Source: a bacterium
GTDB taxonomy: Bacteria; Armatimonadota; Chthonomonadetes; Chthonomonadales; Chthonomonadaceae
DNA: 16,923 bases
Assembly: GCA_021805405.1 (NCBI GenBank)
Contig: JAJZFK010000500.1
Coordinates: forward strand, 1-16,923
Direction of reading: 5' to 3'
In this document: positions 7,627-15,143 of the stretch, in pieces
Numbering within the stretch: the first letter of the stretch is position 1
Layout: each line of letters opens with the position of its first letter
Made by a program: the position numbers and the translations under genes
The notes under the pieces: model-generated
Databases searched by the model: none
Told to the model about the DNA's origin: nothing
The model's input: only the letters and a program-made list of their open reading frames with translations

Positions 7627-7662
7627 CTAGCGTCGGTATCTCTAGTATCACCGACGCTAGCT
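7625..7662. terminator. 13-bp hairpin between convergent genes
   Basis: A perfect inverted repeat, AGCTAGCGTCGGT (7625-7637) and ACCGACGCTAGCT (7650-7662), with a 12-nt loop. It begins inside the stop codon region of the CNNM gene and precedes the convergent SDR gene end at 7679. There is no T-tract on either strand, so it is a bidirectional hairpin and not a classical intrinsic terminator. Confidence 0.6.
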
Positions 7663-7678
7663 GCGCCCCCTCACCCTG

Positions 7679-8437
7679 TTAACCGCGCATGTCCATTCCG
7701 CCATCAACAGTAATGGTACTACCTGTTATAAAACTCGCAACATCGCTAAGCAGAAAGACGGTTGCCCCAGCAACGTCATCTGGCCGCCCAATACGGCCCA
7801 GCGCAAATGCCGTTGCTACTTCATCCCTTCCAAGCGCATCCAGGCTGGGCGCGGCCATATCTGTGTCTGTCCACGCAGGCGCTATACAGTTTACGCGAAT
7901 AAGATCCGGACCAAGTTCTTTGGCCATCGACCGCATAAACATAATTTGAGCACCTTTGCTAGTAGCATAGGCTGAAAACTCGGATGATCCTCGCTGCCCA
8001 GCGGTGGAGGTGTATATGACGATGGAACCACCTGCCCCAGCTGCGCGCATTTGCGGAACAGCAGCTCTCACTGCCAGGAAAGTTCCGCGCACATTCACGG
8101 CCATCACCCTATCCCAAAAGGCGGCTGTCATATCCATAAGGTAGTGGCCCTCAAACACGCCAGCGGAGATGACCATCCCGGTTAGTGGACCCAGCTTTTC
8201 TACCGCTTCAATTACGGCAGAATCCAGCGCACCCTCTAATGCTGCGTCTGCCTGTACGGTATGTGCTCGTCCACCGGCCCTCACTATTTCCGATGCAACC
8301 TGCTGGGCGGCTTCAGAATTGCGCTGATAGTTTATCGTAATAGCGGCACCGGCCCTGGCTGCCATTCGTGCCGTTGCTGCGCCTATTCCTCGGCTGCCAC
8401 CCACTATGAATATGTGCTGGCCTGTTAAATCTATCAT
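7679..8437 (-). CDS. short-chain dehydrogenase/reductase (FabG-like)
   Basis: A 252-residue classical SDR with a Rossmann fold, an NAD(P)-dependent cytoplasmic oxidoreductase. Cofactor loop GGSRGIG (13-19); SAG (91-93) in the place of NNAG; catalytic tetrad N115, S144, Y157 and K161 (YATSK). The substrate-side loop is IAPAWTDTDMA (185-195), and the C-terminus ends ITGSTITVDGGMDMRG, as in FabG-like and glucose-dehydrogenase-like SDRs. The basic residue in the GGSRG loop hints at NADP(H). The ribosome binding site GGGAG sits about 6 nt before ATG. It follows the PhyH gene by 38 nt and is likely co-transcribed, which suggests the SDR handles an alcohol or ketone related to the dioxygenase product. 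The substrate cannot be told from sequence. Confidence 0.88.
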   Translation of the reverse strand: MIDLTGQHIFIVGGSRGIGAATARMAARAGAAITINYQRNSEAAQQVASEIVRAGGRAHTVQADAALEGALDSAVIEAVEKLGPLTGMVISAGVFEGHYLMDMTAAFWDRVMAVNVRGTFLAVRAAVPQMRAAGAGGSIVIYTSTAGQRGSSEFSAYATSKGAQIMFMRSMAKELGPDLIRVNCIAPAWTDTDMAAPSLDALGRDEVATAFALGRIGRPDDVAGATVFLLSDVASFITGSTITVDGGMDMRG

Positions 8438-8475
8438 AGATGCTCCCGTATTGGTTGGTAGTAAATTGCCATTGG

Positions 8476-9273
8476 TTAGTCGTAAGCAGTTTGGGCATGG
8501 TTACCCAATAGTCGAAGCTGACGCGGATTGCAAGCCTGCAGGACCTCGGAATTGAACTGCCATTCAATATAAGGCGAGAACTGCTGCGAAATAAACCGGT
8601 GAGAGTAATGCACCTGAAGCAGATACCGTGTCCTGTCCGTGGTGCGGTTTAAACTGCCGGAATGCCAGACTTCAGATCGGAAGATCAATACGTCGCCAGC
8701 TTTGCATGTTACCGGCTCCAGTTTTCTGCCGTGAAATTCAGGGTCGTTCCGGTTGGGGATGTTACTTGTACCAGACAGATGGCTGCCAGGAATAACATAC
8801 GTTGGGCAGAGATCCTCATCAATGTCGTTAAGATAGAAATGCGCAGTACAAAGGTAGATTGGAAGCTGTACACGGGAGTCTGCAAGAACATCCTCTGGCA
8901 ACTCAAAGAAGATACGATCCGTGTGGGGTCCCCAGCCATTGTGACCGGGATGACTGCGCCAGGCAGACTGGCCAATTATATGGCATTCACTACCCATTGC
9001 CGCCTCTGCAGTATCTATCACACCGGGCCAGTCAATAAACTGCAGCCAAAACGGGTTTCGGTTAAACACACACTTGTAGTGATCAGTGATCGATTGACGG
9101 TCAAAACCAATTGGCTTAAGTTGATCGATTTGATCACGAGCCTGCTCTACAATATTAGCAGGGACCACACTTGGTATAAGAGCAAAGCCGTCCTCATGCA
9201 GAGCTTTCAACTGACCCGCAGTGTCATGAAGGTCAAAGGTTTTCTGGCGGTAAACGTTGGCGGTGGTTGTCAT
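8476..9273 (-). CDS. PhyH-family Fe(II)/2-oxoglutarate dioxygenase
   Basis: A 265-residue protein of the phytanoyl-CoA dioxygenase (PhyH) family, which couples 2-oxoglutarate decarboxylation to hydroxylation of a small molecule. The metal site is the HxD of WGPHTDR (H117, D119) and the distal His in VWHSGS (H204), with an Arg 10-12 residues later (TDRTRYLLQVHY) to bind 2-oxoglutarate. The family turn VIPGSHLSG (160-168) and the N-terminal DGFALIPSVV (28-37) also fit. The frame opens at 9297, but GGAGGAG 8 nt before the ATG at 9273 picks the later start. The gene is upstream of, and probably in one operon with, the SDR. Bacterial PhyH enzymes act on many substrates and none can be chosen here. 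The 187-nt gap behind it presumably holds its promoter, but no clear -35/-10 is seen. Confidence 0.85.
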   Translation of the reverse strand: MTTTANVYRQKTFDLHDTAGQLKALHEDGFALIPSVVPANIVEQARDQIDQLKPIGFDRQSITDHYKCVFNRNPFWLQFIDWPGVIDTAEAAMGSECHIIGQSAWRSHPGHNGWGPHTDRIFFELPEDVLADSRVQLPIYLCTAHFYLNDIDEDLCPTYVIPGSHLSGTSNIPNRNDPEFHGRKLEPVTCKAGDVLIFRSEVWHSGSLNRTTDRTRYLLQVHYSHRFISQQFSPYIEWQFNSEVLQACNPRQLRLLGNHAQTAYD

Positions 9274-9460
9274 TGGAATCTCTCCTCCGGAATCCATGTA
9301 AGCTTAACCTAATGCCACATTGGCGTTCGGTATAGGCAAAACTTCGGGCAGTCAGTGTCGCTTAAACTCCCCAGTCCTGCTGATGAAGTGCTGCCGACTG
9401 TCACCTTGTTTTATTTCACGCGCATGAATTCCTGCACGATTACAAATATTCACACAAACT

Positions 9461-12400
9461 CTATTTCCAACCCACTTTTACAGCCACGCCATCCGGATTT
9501 AAAGGAAACTGGAGCAGCACGGAATTACCCTGGTTGGTAATCTGTACAGGTATAGCACGACCGTAATAATCAATCGCTCTTACACCAGTTATAGTACGAC
9601 CACCGGATTGCAGCAATACCACGCCCGGCGAAGCAAGTGCTCCTTTCAAAACAAATCCGGTGAGAGACGCTGTCTGCAATTTAGCTGCCAGTCTGCCATC
9701 TGCTACTTCCAGTCGAGGTGGCGCACCTGCGTCCGGCATCTGCCAGTATAAACCTGTTTGATGTGGACCTATAATTCTATCGCCTTCTATCTGTAGATCC
9801 GGACTGAAAAGATCTGCCGTTCTGCCATCAAGCGTAACAGACTTCTGGTAGGTATGCACGGCGATAAGGTGTCCACGTGTAGTCACCATGGCTCCCGGTT
9901 CGCGGAAATACCCACCGGCACTGCGAAGTGCTAGTGCAACTAGCGACCGGAGAAACGTACCACTGCGATCGCCAGAAGTGAAGGCAGCTGGCGGTATACC
10001 GCACTGAATAACGAGTCCCCTTCCCGCATGTGCCGCCCAAATTACCGGTGCCCCACCGGGCGCAGTATACAGCGGGATTACGTTGCTGCCCAAAGCGCCC
10101 GGGAACTGAACAGTTCCATATATACCTTTCACCTGAATTAGTGGAAAGTCCTGCGCTAACCCCATCGCGGTTCCCACTGGTACAAGGTACTTAAGTGTGT
10201 TGGCGGGCGGCTCACCGTATCCTACATTTATGGGCCCAGTTTCACTAATCTCGCAGCTTATCGGTTTCCCAACCGGTAAATTGTCAAATCTGTAGATAAC
10301 ACTTCCATGACCTGAAATTGTTCGGCCCAAGGGTGATACAGTGCTTCCATTATCCAAAACGATAAATCGCGAATCGAGAGGCGAGCCTGTAAGAAACGAC
10401 GCAACAACCTTACCATCAACCAGCAGGCTAAAGCGCGACACTGTCACCTGTGCGGATGAAAACTCCGGATTTACCGATATGCTTATGGCCAAACTGCCTT
10501 TAGTGGGCACAACACCGAGCGTAACCGGAAGGTTTCTCTCAATTACGGTGGAGGATATCTTCATCGCTTCAGCTGGCTCAAGGGAATTGGCTACTGGAGG
10601 AGTCGAGATCTTTGGATCTTCCTGAAAACTGATTGCAAGTCGACTCCAAAGATCTTGTAGCGGGGTCTTTGTGTTATTTATAGACAACCAACCTCTAGAC
10701 ACCGGGCTAGTACCACCCCCAAGGAGAATGAGACTGCCTCCCTGGTTGACCCAAGTGGCTAATGCAGTATTCGTTGCAACGCCAACCGGAACCTGATCAT
10801 CATAGCTAAGAACCATCGTCTTTAACCTGGCCATAGTCGACGGGTCAACTGTTCGCTCCAGGCCAACAACTTTTAGTGGGTAGCCTTCGTCCATAATCGG
10901 CAGCGATTGGCCAAACAGTGCAGCCTTAGCGGCATCTAAACCGGCAGGATTGTGCCACTGCAAGCTGTCGCCTACTGCTACACCCACCTGCGCCGGCCGC
11001 ATTCTTCCCGCAGTTGAACGCACGGGTAGCTGCTGCAGCACATACCTTATAACCCCGGATTCAACCTGCTGCGCAGGAGAAGCGGTACTTGTTAGTGCTG
11101 GTATAGAGAAGCCATCGATACCAGACGCGGTCAGCGCAGCTGCGACCGCAGACTGCCAGAACAACGATCCATTGGCCGTGTCTGGTTCCGGCAACTCAAA
11201 CTTGAACCTTACTGGAAGGTTGTGAATTGACGCTGCAGCCGCAGAATAACCAAGCAGTAGCCGGCTAAACGGAGCTGGTCGCAACGCGCCCTCCATTGGC
11301 ACGTTTGACTGCCATAACGCTGGGTCTAAGTGAAATATGACCTCGCCAGTACCGGGTAACACACCGATGTGCCATGCAGGTACTACCAGTCCGTCCTCCA
11401 ACGCAGATACTGGGTCGAGCATACTTACTGCTCGCGTCACTCCCGCTGCAGCAGATATGGAAGCGGTCTCTAGTGCAGCCACGCGCTGCGTAAGAAGGCG
11501 GCTCATGAGATGCCCGCTGCAATAACCAGCAACTGTAGATGACGTTGGTGGCAACCATTGCGACCCATACATCTGCTGCCACGCTTGTAGAAACGGAGGT
11601 GAATACCCTCCTGTAATGGGCATGGAGAGTGCAGGCAGTACTATGCCAGCTCCAGAAAGCGCTATCTGGCTTTGAAGAGCAGCTATTTCCGGCTGTAGTT
11701 CGGCTGGTACAGAAACTGAGACAGGAATACCAGCGCTCTCGAGCTGGTTTCCTTTGGCATCGGTGTCTATAAACGCGGGTAAGGCTGGCGGAGCCTCATA
11801 ACGACCCCAAACCGTGTAGCCACGTGCCATCCATGAGTCAACCGCTGAGAGTGTGGGAGTATCGAGAACGACCGCATCGGTTTCAGGTTCAGCACTGGCA
11901 TCGGGTAGTGGTGGTTCTGGTGTTATCGTAACAGGCGTACCAGGCGACGGAATAACATCAGGCGCTATTTGCCCGCCATCCGCAATAAAGTGAGCAAAAA
12001 TACTTGAAATTGGGCCACTGCTACCTTCTACCCTGTAATTTACCGATATTACACTTACGTCACCCCCGTGAGCCGATACCGTGACCAGAAGAGGGCTACC
12101 CAGCTTCCAGGCAGCAGGTGCTTTCCAAACAGCAGTTTCACTTTTGCCCGCAGCGGCAGTATCTACATGCACAGGCTTGTTTTTGAGCCCCAGTGCCTTT
12201 ATTACCGGAAGAGTCTGGCTATCTGAAAGATCACAGGTAACTTGCAGCCAGCATCGCTTCCCTGGAATTACAGGAAGGGCATACACCCAGAACCCTCCGG
12301 GAGGTGCAGATCGTATGTTATCGTTCAGCTTACTGTTAACGGTCTTAACAAGGTAAGCTTGTTCCGCTGCCCCTCCGGGGGCCAGGTTAATAGGATATGG

Positions 12401-12493
12401 TGGCGGAGGTGCTGCACAAACTGGCCCAGAAAGGCCAATATATGCAGCTCCAATTAGGCCCATCACCGTAAACCGCGAAACAAGACAACTCAT
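9461..12493 (-). CDS. large secreted protein of unknown function, GATase-like central domain
   Basis: A 1010-residue exported protein. The open frame runs to 12547, but ATG at 12493 is chosen because GAGG lies about 8 nt upstream and the next residues form a clean signal peptide: a hydrophobic core about 8-22 and a likely cut after SGPVCA (27). Then: a beta-rich domain (about 30-165), a Pro-rich linker (about 182-206), and a region opening with MARGYTVWGRY that recalls the barrel part of glycosidase-like proteins but has no catalytic pair I can identify. A central section (about 485-640) has VGVAVGDSLQW, LKTMVLSYDDQVP and LATWVNQGGSLILLGGG, resembling the class I glutamine-amidotransferase-like fold found in glycosidase-type proteins. 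The remainder (about 650-1010) is beta-rich. It may bind or process polysaccharide outside the cell, but this is a guess. It lies 108 nt after folC on the same strand and may be read through from it. Confidence 0.8.
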   Translation of the reverse strand: MSCLVSRFTVMGLIGAAYIGLSGPVCAAPPPPYPINLAPGGAAEQAYLVKTVNSKLNDNIRSAPPGGFWVYALPVIPGKRCWLQVTCDLSDSQTLPVIKALGLKNKPVHVDTAAAGKSETAVWKAPAAWKLGSPLLVTVSAHGGDVSVISVNYRVEGSSGPISSIFAHFIADGGQIAPDVIPSPGTPVTITPEPPLPDASAEPETDAVVLDTPTLSAVDSWMARGYTVWGRYEAPPALPAFIDTDAKGNQLESAGIPVSVSVPAELQPEIAALQSQIALSGAGIVLPALSMPITGGYSPPFLQAWQQMYGSQWLPPTSSTVAGYCSGHLMSRLLTQRVAALETASISAAAGVTRAVSMLDPVSALEDGLVVPAWHIGVLPGTGEVIFHLDPALWQSNVPMEGALRPAPFSRLLLGYSAAAASIHNLPVRFKFELPEPDTANGSLFWQSAVAAALTASGIDGFSIPALTSTASPAQQVESGVIRYVLQQLPVRSTAGRMRPAQVGVAVGDSLQWHNPAGLDAAKAALFGQSLPIMDEGYPLKVVGLERTVDPSTMARLKTMVLSYDDQVPVGVATNTALATWVNQGGSLILLGGGTSPVSRGWLSINNTKTPLQDLWSRLAISFQEDPKISTPPVANSLEPAEAMKISSTVIERNLPVTLGVVPTKGSLAISISVNPEFSSAQVTVSRFSLLVDGKVVASFLTGSPLDSRFIVLDNGSTVSPLGRTISGHGSVIYRFDNLPVGKPISCEISETGPINVGYGEPPANTLKYLVPVGTAMGLAQDFPLIQVKGIYGTVQFPGALGSNVIPLYTAPGGAPVIWAAHAGRGLVIQCGIPPAAFTSGDRSGTFLRSLVALALRSAGGYFREPGAMVTTRGHLIAVHTYQKSVTLDGRTADLFSPDLQIEGDRIIGPHQTGLYWQMPDAGAPPRLEVADGRLAAKLQTASLTGFVLKGALASPGVVLLQSGGRTITGVRAIDYYGRAIPVQITNQGNSVLLQFPLNPDGVAVKVGWK

Positions 12494-12601
12494 TAAGTTT
12501 TCCTCAACTATCCCTGTATTCCAATGCACATCGACCTTAACGTCCACGCACCTTCATTGCTAACACGTAGGCCGTTAGTGTGTGAGCAATACAGTGATGT
12601 C

Positions 12602-13945
12602 TCACCTGCCGCGAAGGGCTGCACACTCTCCAACAGTGTAGAATGATCCTGTAACAAGCACCAGTGTACGTCCCGGCGCATCACCAATTGCAGATAGTGC
12701 GGCATCCATCACGGTATCAAATACACGGACGTCACTACAGTAATTTCGGGCTAGTGTGCCAATTTCCTCGGCGGCCCTTGCTCGTTTCCACTGCGGCGCG
12801 CAACAATAGGTACGGTCCGCAAACGCAGCAATTGTTCGCATTATTTCATCCGGATCATGACCAGTCAGCATACCCACTACAAGATAGATACGTTGCAGGT
12901 CGTTCCGCTTTATAAGCGCATTCACCGCAGGCATAAGTGCCTGTGCTGCCATAAGGTTATGCGCACCGTCCAACACCAATTGGGATTCGTGGGGAAGCGC
13001 GTAGGTCTCCATTCTGCCCGGAAGATAGCAGTTGGCCAACCCACTGCGCAAGGCATCAGGACGAACGCTTAGCCCATGCCGTGCCAGAGCCTGCTCTACT
13101 GCCGCAACTGCACACGCTGCATTCTCGCGCTGGTACGCACCTTGAAGTCCTATCTCAACATCCTCATATACACTAGTTGGTGTAGCAATTACCATTCTAC
13201 CTACGTGCCGGTCGGAATTTGATGCAGGAGACCAACAAACCAGCTCCTCCCGTGAATTAACAGGAGGCGTCTGAGATTCAATTATCCTAATGAGCGGTGC
13301 ATGCCTTACTCTCGCGATTTCGGTAATTACATCCAACGCTTCCTGGTTGCGTGCGGCGGTAACAACAGGAACGGTCTCCTTGATAATTCCAGCCTTTTCA
13401 TAGGCAATTGCAGCATGGGTATCGCCCAGGATTTCAGTGTGATCAAGGCCAATATTGGTGATGACAGTACACGATGGTTTCACAACGTTAGTTGCATCCA
13501 GGCGTCCTCCTAAACCCACCTCAATACTCGCCCAGTCTACTTGCTGTCGGGCAAAATAGAGAAATCCAAGAGCCGTCTTGAGCTCAAATTCTGTTGTTTG
13601 ACCGAGGTCAGTCTGTGAAAGCAGTTCAATTTGAACACGAAGTTCGTTTACCAACGCAGCAAGTACGTGGCGAGCAATAGGTTCGCCATCAACCTGTACG
13701 CGCTCGCATACATCATAGACGTATGGCGAGAAGTAGCTTCCTGTTTTTAGACCATGGGCATGCAGTATTGAAGCTGCCATGGCCGTGGTAGATCCTTTGC
13801 CTTTCGTACCGGTTACATGAACAACCTTGTACGCGTTCTGCGGATTACCAACGAGACTGCACAACTCCTCTATACGGCTTAGTCCAGGTTTCCAGCCAAA
13901 CCGTAACAGCCCGCTCATGTAAGCCAATGCCTCTTCAAACGTCAA
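12602..13945 (-). CDS. folC: folylpolyglutamate/dihydrofolate synthase
   Basis: A 447-residue Mur-ligase-family enzyme that adds glutamate to folates (FPGS) and, in many bacteria, joins glutamate to dihydropteroate (DHFS), using ATP in the cytoplasm. Motifs in order: FEEALAYMSGLLRFGWKPGL (3-22), ATP loop HVTGTKGKGST (43-53), YFSPYVYDVCERVQVDG (71-87), IEVGLGGRLDATNVV (141-155), IGLDHTEILGDT and YEKAGIIKE (165-190), then the C-terminal ligase domain with VLDGAHN. The length is normal. The start is TTG at 13945, backed by GAGGAGGGAAG upstream with slightly long spacing (about 11 nt), and the N-terminal residues match the family from this codon. The leader carries two CRP-like palindromes and overlapping hairpins. 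A GTG/TTG start with such a leader suggests controlled expression. Confidence 0.95.
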   Translation of the reverse strand: MTFEEALAYMSGLLRFGWKPGLSRIEELCSLVGNPQNAYKVVHVTGTKGKGSTTAMAASILHAHGLKTGSYFSPYVYDVCERVQVDGEPIARHVLAALVNELRVQIELLSQTDLGQTTEFELKTALGFLYFARQQVDWASIEVGLGGRLDATNVVKPSCTVITNIGLDHTEILGDTHAAIAYEKAGIIKETVPVVTAARNQEALDVITEIARVRHAPLIRIIESQTPPVNSREELVCWSPASNSDRHVGRMVIATPTSVYEDVEIGLQGAYQRENAACAVAAVEQALARHGLSVRPDALRSGLANCYLPGRMETYALPHESQLVLDGAHNLMAAQALMPAVNALIKRNDLQRIYLVVGMLTGHDPDEIMRTIAAFADRTYCCAPQWKRARAAEEIGTLARNYCSDVRVFDTVMDAALSAIGDAPGRTLVLVTGSFYTVGECAALRGR

Positions 13946-13970
13946 AAAGCGTCTTCCCTCCTCAAAATTG

Positions 13971-14017
13971 CAGTGCGAGTGTGAAATAGTTCACACTCGC
14001 ACTGTGAACTATTTCAC
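13971..14017. repeat. two overlapping perfect 15-bp inverted repeats
   Basis: Hairpin A: CAGTGCGAGTGTGAA (13971-13985), a 4-nt loop, TTCACACTCGCACTG (13990-14004). Hairpin B: GTGAAATAGTTCACA (13981-13995), a 7-nt loop, TGTGAACTATTTCAC (14003-14017). They share bases 13981-14004, so only one can form at a time. In a folC transcript the distal arm of hairpin A would lie 26 nt before the TTG start, just beyond the ribosome binding site. Confidence 0.85.
13980..13995. promoter_or_regulatory. CRP/FNR-type operator candidate, site 1
   Basis: TGTGAAATAGTTCACA matches the enteric CRP consensus TGTGA-N6-TCACA exactly. Its centre is about 65 nt upstream of the predicted plus-strand start at 14053 and in the folC leader on the other strand. 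Whether the cell has a CRP-like protein cannot be seen here. Confidence 0.55.
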
Positions 14018-14018
14018 T
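14003..14018. promoter_or_regulatory. CRP/FNR-type operator candidate, site 2
   Basis: TGTGAACTATTTCACT matches TGTGA-N6-TCAC with one terminal mismatch and is an inverted copy of site 1. Its centre is about 42 nt upstream of the predicted start at 14053, the usual position of a class II activator. Confidence 0.5.
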
Positions 14019-14046
14019 GGAACAAGGCTGCTTTTTCCATTATAAT
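14018..14046 (+). promoter_or_regulatory. promoter with exact -10 and weak -35
   Basis: TATAAT at 14041-14046, with only TGGAAC at the -35 position (14018-14023, 17-nt spacer). An exact -10 with a poor -35 and activator-like palindromes just upstream is the pattern of an activator-dependent promoter. The -10 sequence is near-symmetric: ATTATA at 14039-14044 also reads TATAAT on the minus strand, so it may serve folC as well, though that direction has no -35. Confidence 0.55.
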
Positions 14047-14052
14047 ACTTGC

Positions 14053-14145
14053 GTGTCTCGTTAGTTTGTCCTCCCGGAAGATGGACGTGCTCAACGGCAC
14101 CGGCAAAAATGGGGATTTCCCCTCGCAAGAGCGGGGGGCGTTTTT
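14053..14145 (+). ncRNA. candidate small RNA, about 93 nt
   Basis: Runs from the predicted start of the 14041 promoter to the T-tract of the terminator hairpin. No translated frame with a ribosome binding site is present (the ATG at 14081 has GGAAG directly against it). It can form a GTCC/GGAC stem and a GTGC/GCAC stem before the terminator. It does not match the conserved core of SRP, 6S, tmRNA or RNase P RNA. Its 3' end overlaps the antisense end of the 14144-14839 gene. It could instead be a leader fragment or a terminator-only unit. Confidence 0.4.
14105..14145. terminator. bidirectional intrinsic terminator
   Basis: Plus strand: an 8-bp stem with one T-G pair (14119-14126 with 14131-14138, loop AAGA) followed by TTTTT at 14141-14145. 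Minus strand: the same hairpin, or the smaller GGGG-AAAT-CCCC fold (14111-14122), followed by TTTTT (complement of 14105-14109). It ends the small RNA candidate and the secreted-protein gene whose stop codon is at 14144-14146. Confidence 0.8.
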
Positions 14146-14839
14146 ATTTCGTTACCCTTTTCGGTGTAACGTTGCTTACTAGTGTCACCATGTCCTGGTC
14201 GTCGTTGTTCGTCGAGTATTCCCACCCAATAAGATAGGTGTGCGGTATTATGTGCCCATCGTGAACGGCGGCGTAAATATGTGCCTTATGCGTATCTGAC
14301 CCGAATCGATGAATGAACACCTGTAGGGCATCCTCCGAATACACATATTCGTGGTTGAACCCAGTGCTTGATACCCACAGGCCGAACGGCATTTTACCAG
14401 GGTCAAACTGCTCGGTACTTCCTTTCATAACGGGAGGGTATGGCTGCTTGTTGTTATAGGGCGCTATATGCCATAGTGTCTGCCTCGTAGGCTCATTGGT
14501 GGGCATTAAGGCTGGCGACGGTGCTGGATACCATCCACCCATGCTTACATCTGCCAGGCCATATGCTGCAATGGGCCTGTAGATAACTGGACCACGACCT
14601 GCCTTCACGAATCTTTGAGCAATCACCTCACCATGCTGTTCATCAATCGTATAACCCTGGCGACCCAGGATGACCTGCAATGGGGGTTCGCCACAAGCGA
14701 TAGCTGCCTTGGCTGCCGGGTCGTTAGGAACTGCTATATGCGGCTCAGCAAAAACGATCGGCGGGTTTTGTTGCGCTAGTGCACCAGCGCAAGCTGCGGC
14801 AGCCAATAGCGCAGTTGGGCAAGCAGCAAATCTATTCAT
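14144..14839 (-). CDS. small secreted protein of unknown function
   Basis: A 231-residue exported protein with a signal peptide (about 1-22: MNRFAACP, then an Ala/Leu core, cut near AGALAQ). The ribosome binding site GAGGAG is 11 nt before ATG. The mature part has a mixed N-terminal stretch (about 30-130). Its C-terminal half (about 138-225) contains DPGKMPFGLWVS, YVYSEDAL, HKAHIYAAV, PHTYLIGWEYS and NNDDQDMVTLVSNV. To me this order resembles a beta-rich C-terminal domain found in planctomycete and similar secreted proteins, where it follows other modules; here it stands alone behind a short N-terminus. The acidic NDDQD/YSED pieces could bind calcium, which is speculation. It is a single-gene unit with its own terminator. 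Function unknown. Confidence 0.75.
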   Translation of the reverse strand: MNRFAACPTALLAAAACAGALAQQNPPIVFAEPHIAVPNDPAAKAAIACGEPPLQVILGRQGYTIDEQHGEVIAQRFVKAGRGPVIYRPIAAYGLADVSMGGWYPAPSPALMPTNEPTRQTLWHIAPYNNKQPYPPVMKGSTEQFDPGKMPFGLWVSSTGFNHEYVYSEDALQVFIHRFGSDTHKAHIYAAVHDGHIIPHTYLIGWEYSTNNDDQDMVTLVSNVTPKRVTK

Positions 14840-15026
14840 GATGATGTTTTCTCCTCAGCAGGTTGGTATTCACTTCATAAAAGAAAGATCGTTCCTCTAG
14901 CTTCACGCACTGCTCTAATCTGGCTCATTAGAATATACCTACCGTATTGCTAGTATATTGTGGTTTCTACAACTGCTACCCATTATCACAACGCACTCGC
15001 AGTGTTACCACAGTTAGAGATGGCAA
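14840..15026. other. upstream region of the secreted-protein gene
   Basis: About 190 nt between the secreted-protein start and the terminator of the regulator gene. It should hold the minus-strand promoter for 14839, but no convincing -35/-10 pair is visible. A small 6-bp inverted repeat TCTAAT/ATTAGA (14914-14919 and 14927-14932) is present. The plus-strand frame 14960-15226 overlaps the regulator antisense and is not supported. Confidence 0.4.
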
Positions 15027-15070
15027 AACGACAAAAAGCCGCTCGCAAAGGCGTTCGGCTTCTTGTCGTT
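15027..15070 (-). terminator. intrinsic terminator of the SorC-type regulator
   Basis: A 15-bp stem with one mismatch (15027-15041 with 15056-15070) that continues through an internal loop into a 3-bp CGC/GCG tip. On the minus strand the CGGC arm runs into TTTTT. It lies about 74 nt past the regulator stop. Confidence 0.8.
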
Positions 15071-15143
15071 CATCGTTTTAAGGAGCATCTCTCAGGAACG
15101 CGGCTGATTTTACAGTTACCACGTGATGTGATACGATTTGCCC

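Noticed and set aside
9274..9297. Earlier start for the PhyH protein
   Set aside because: The strong GGAGGAG motif lies within these codons and points to the ATG at 9273.
12494..12547. Earlier start for the large secreted protein
   Set aside because: It would bury the signal peptide behind 18 hydrophilic residues; the ATG at 12493 has GAGG at proper spacing.
14053..14145. SRP (4.5S-type) RNA, suggested by the CCCGGAAG segment and size
   Set aside because: The conserved GGTCCGGAAGGAAGCAGCC-type apical core and closing helix are absent.
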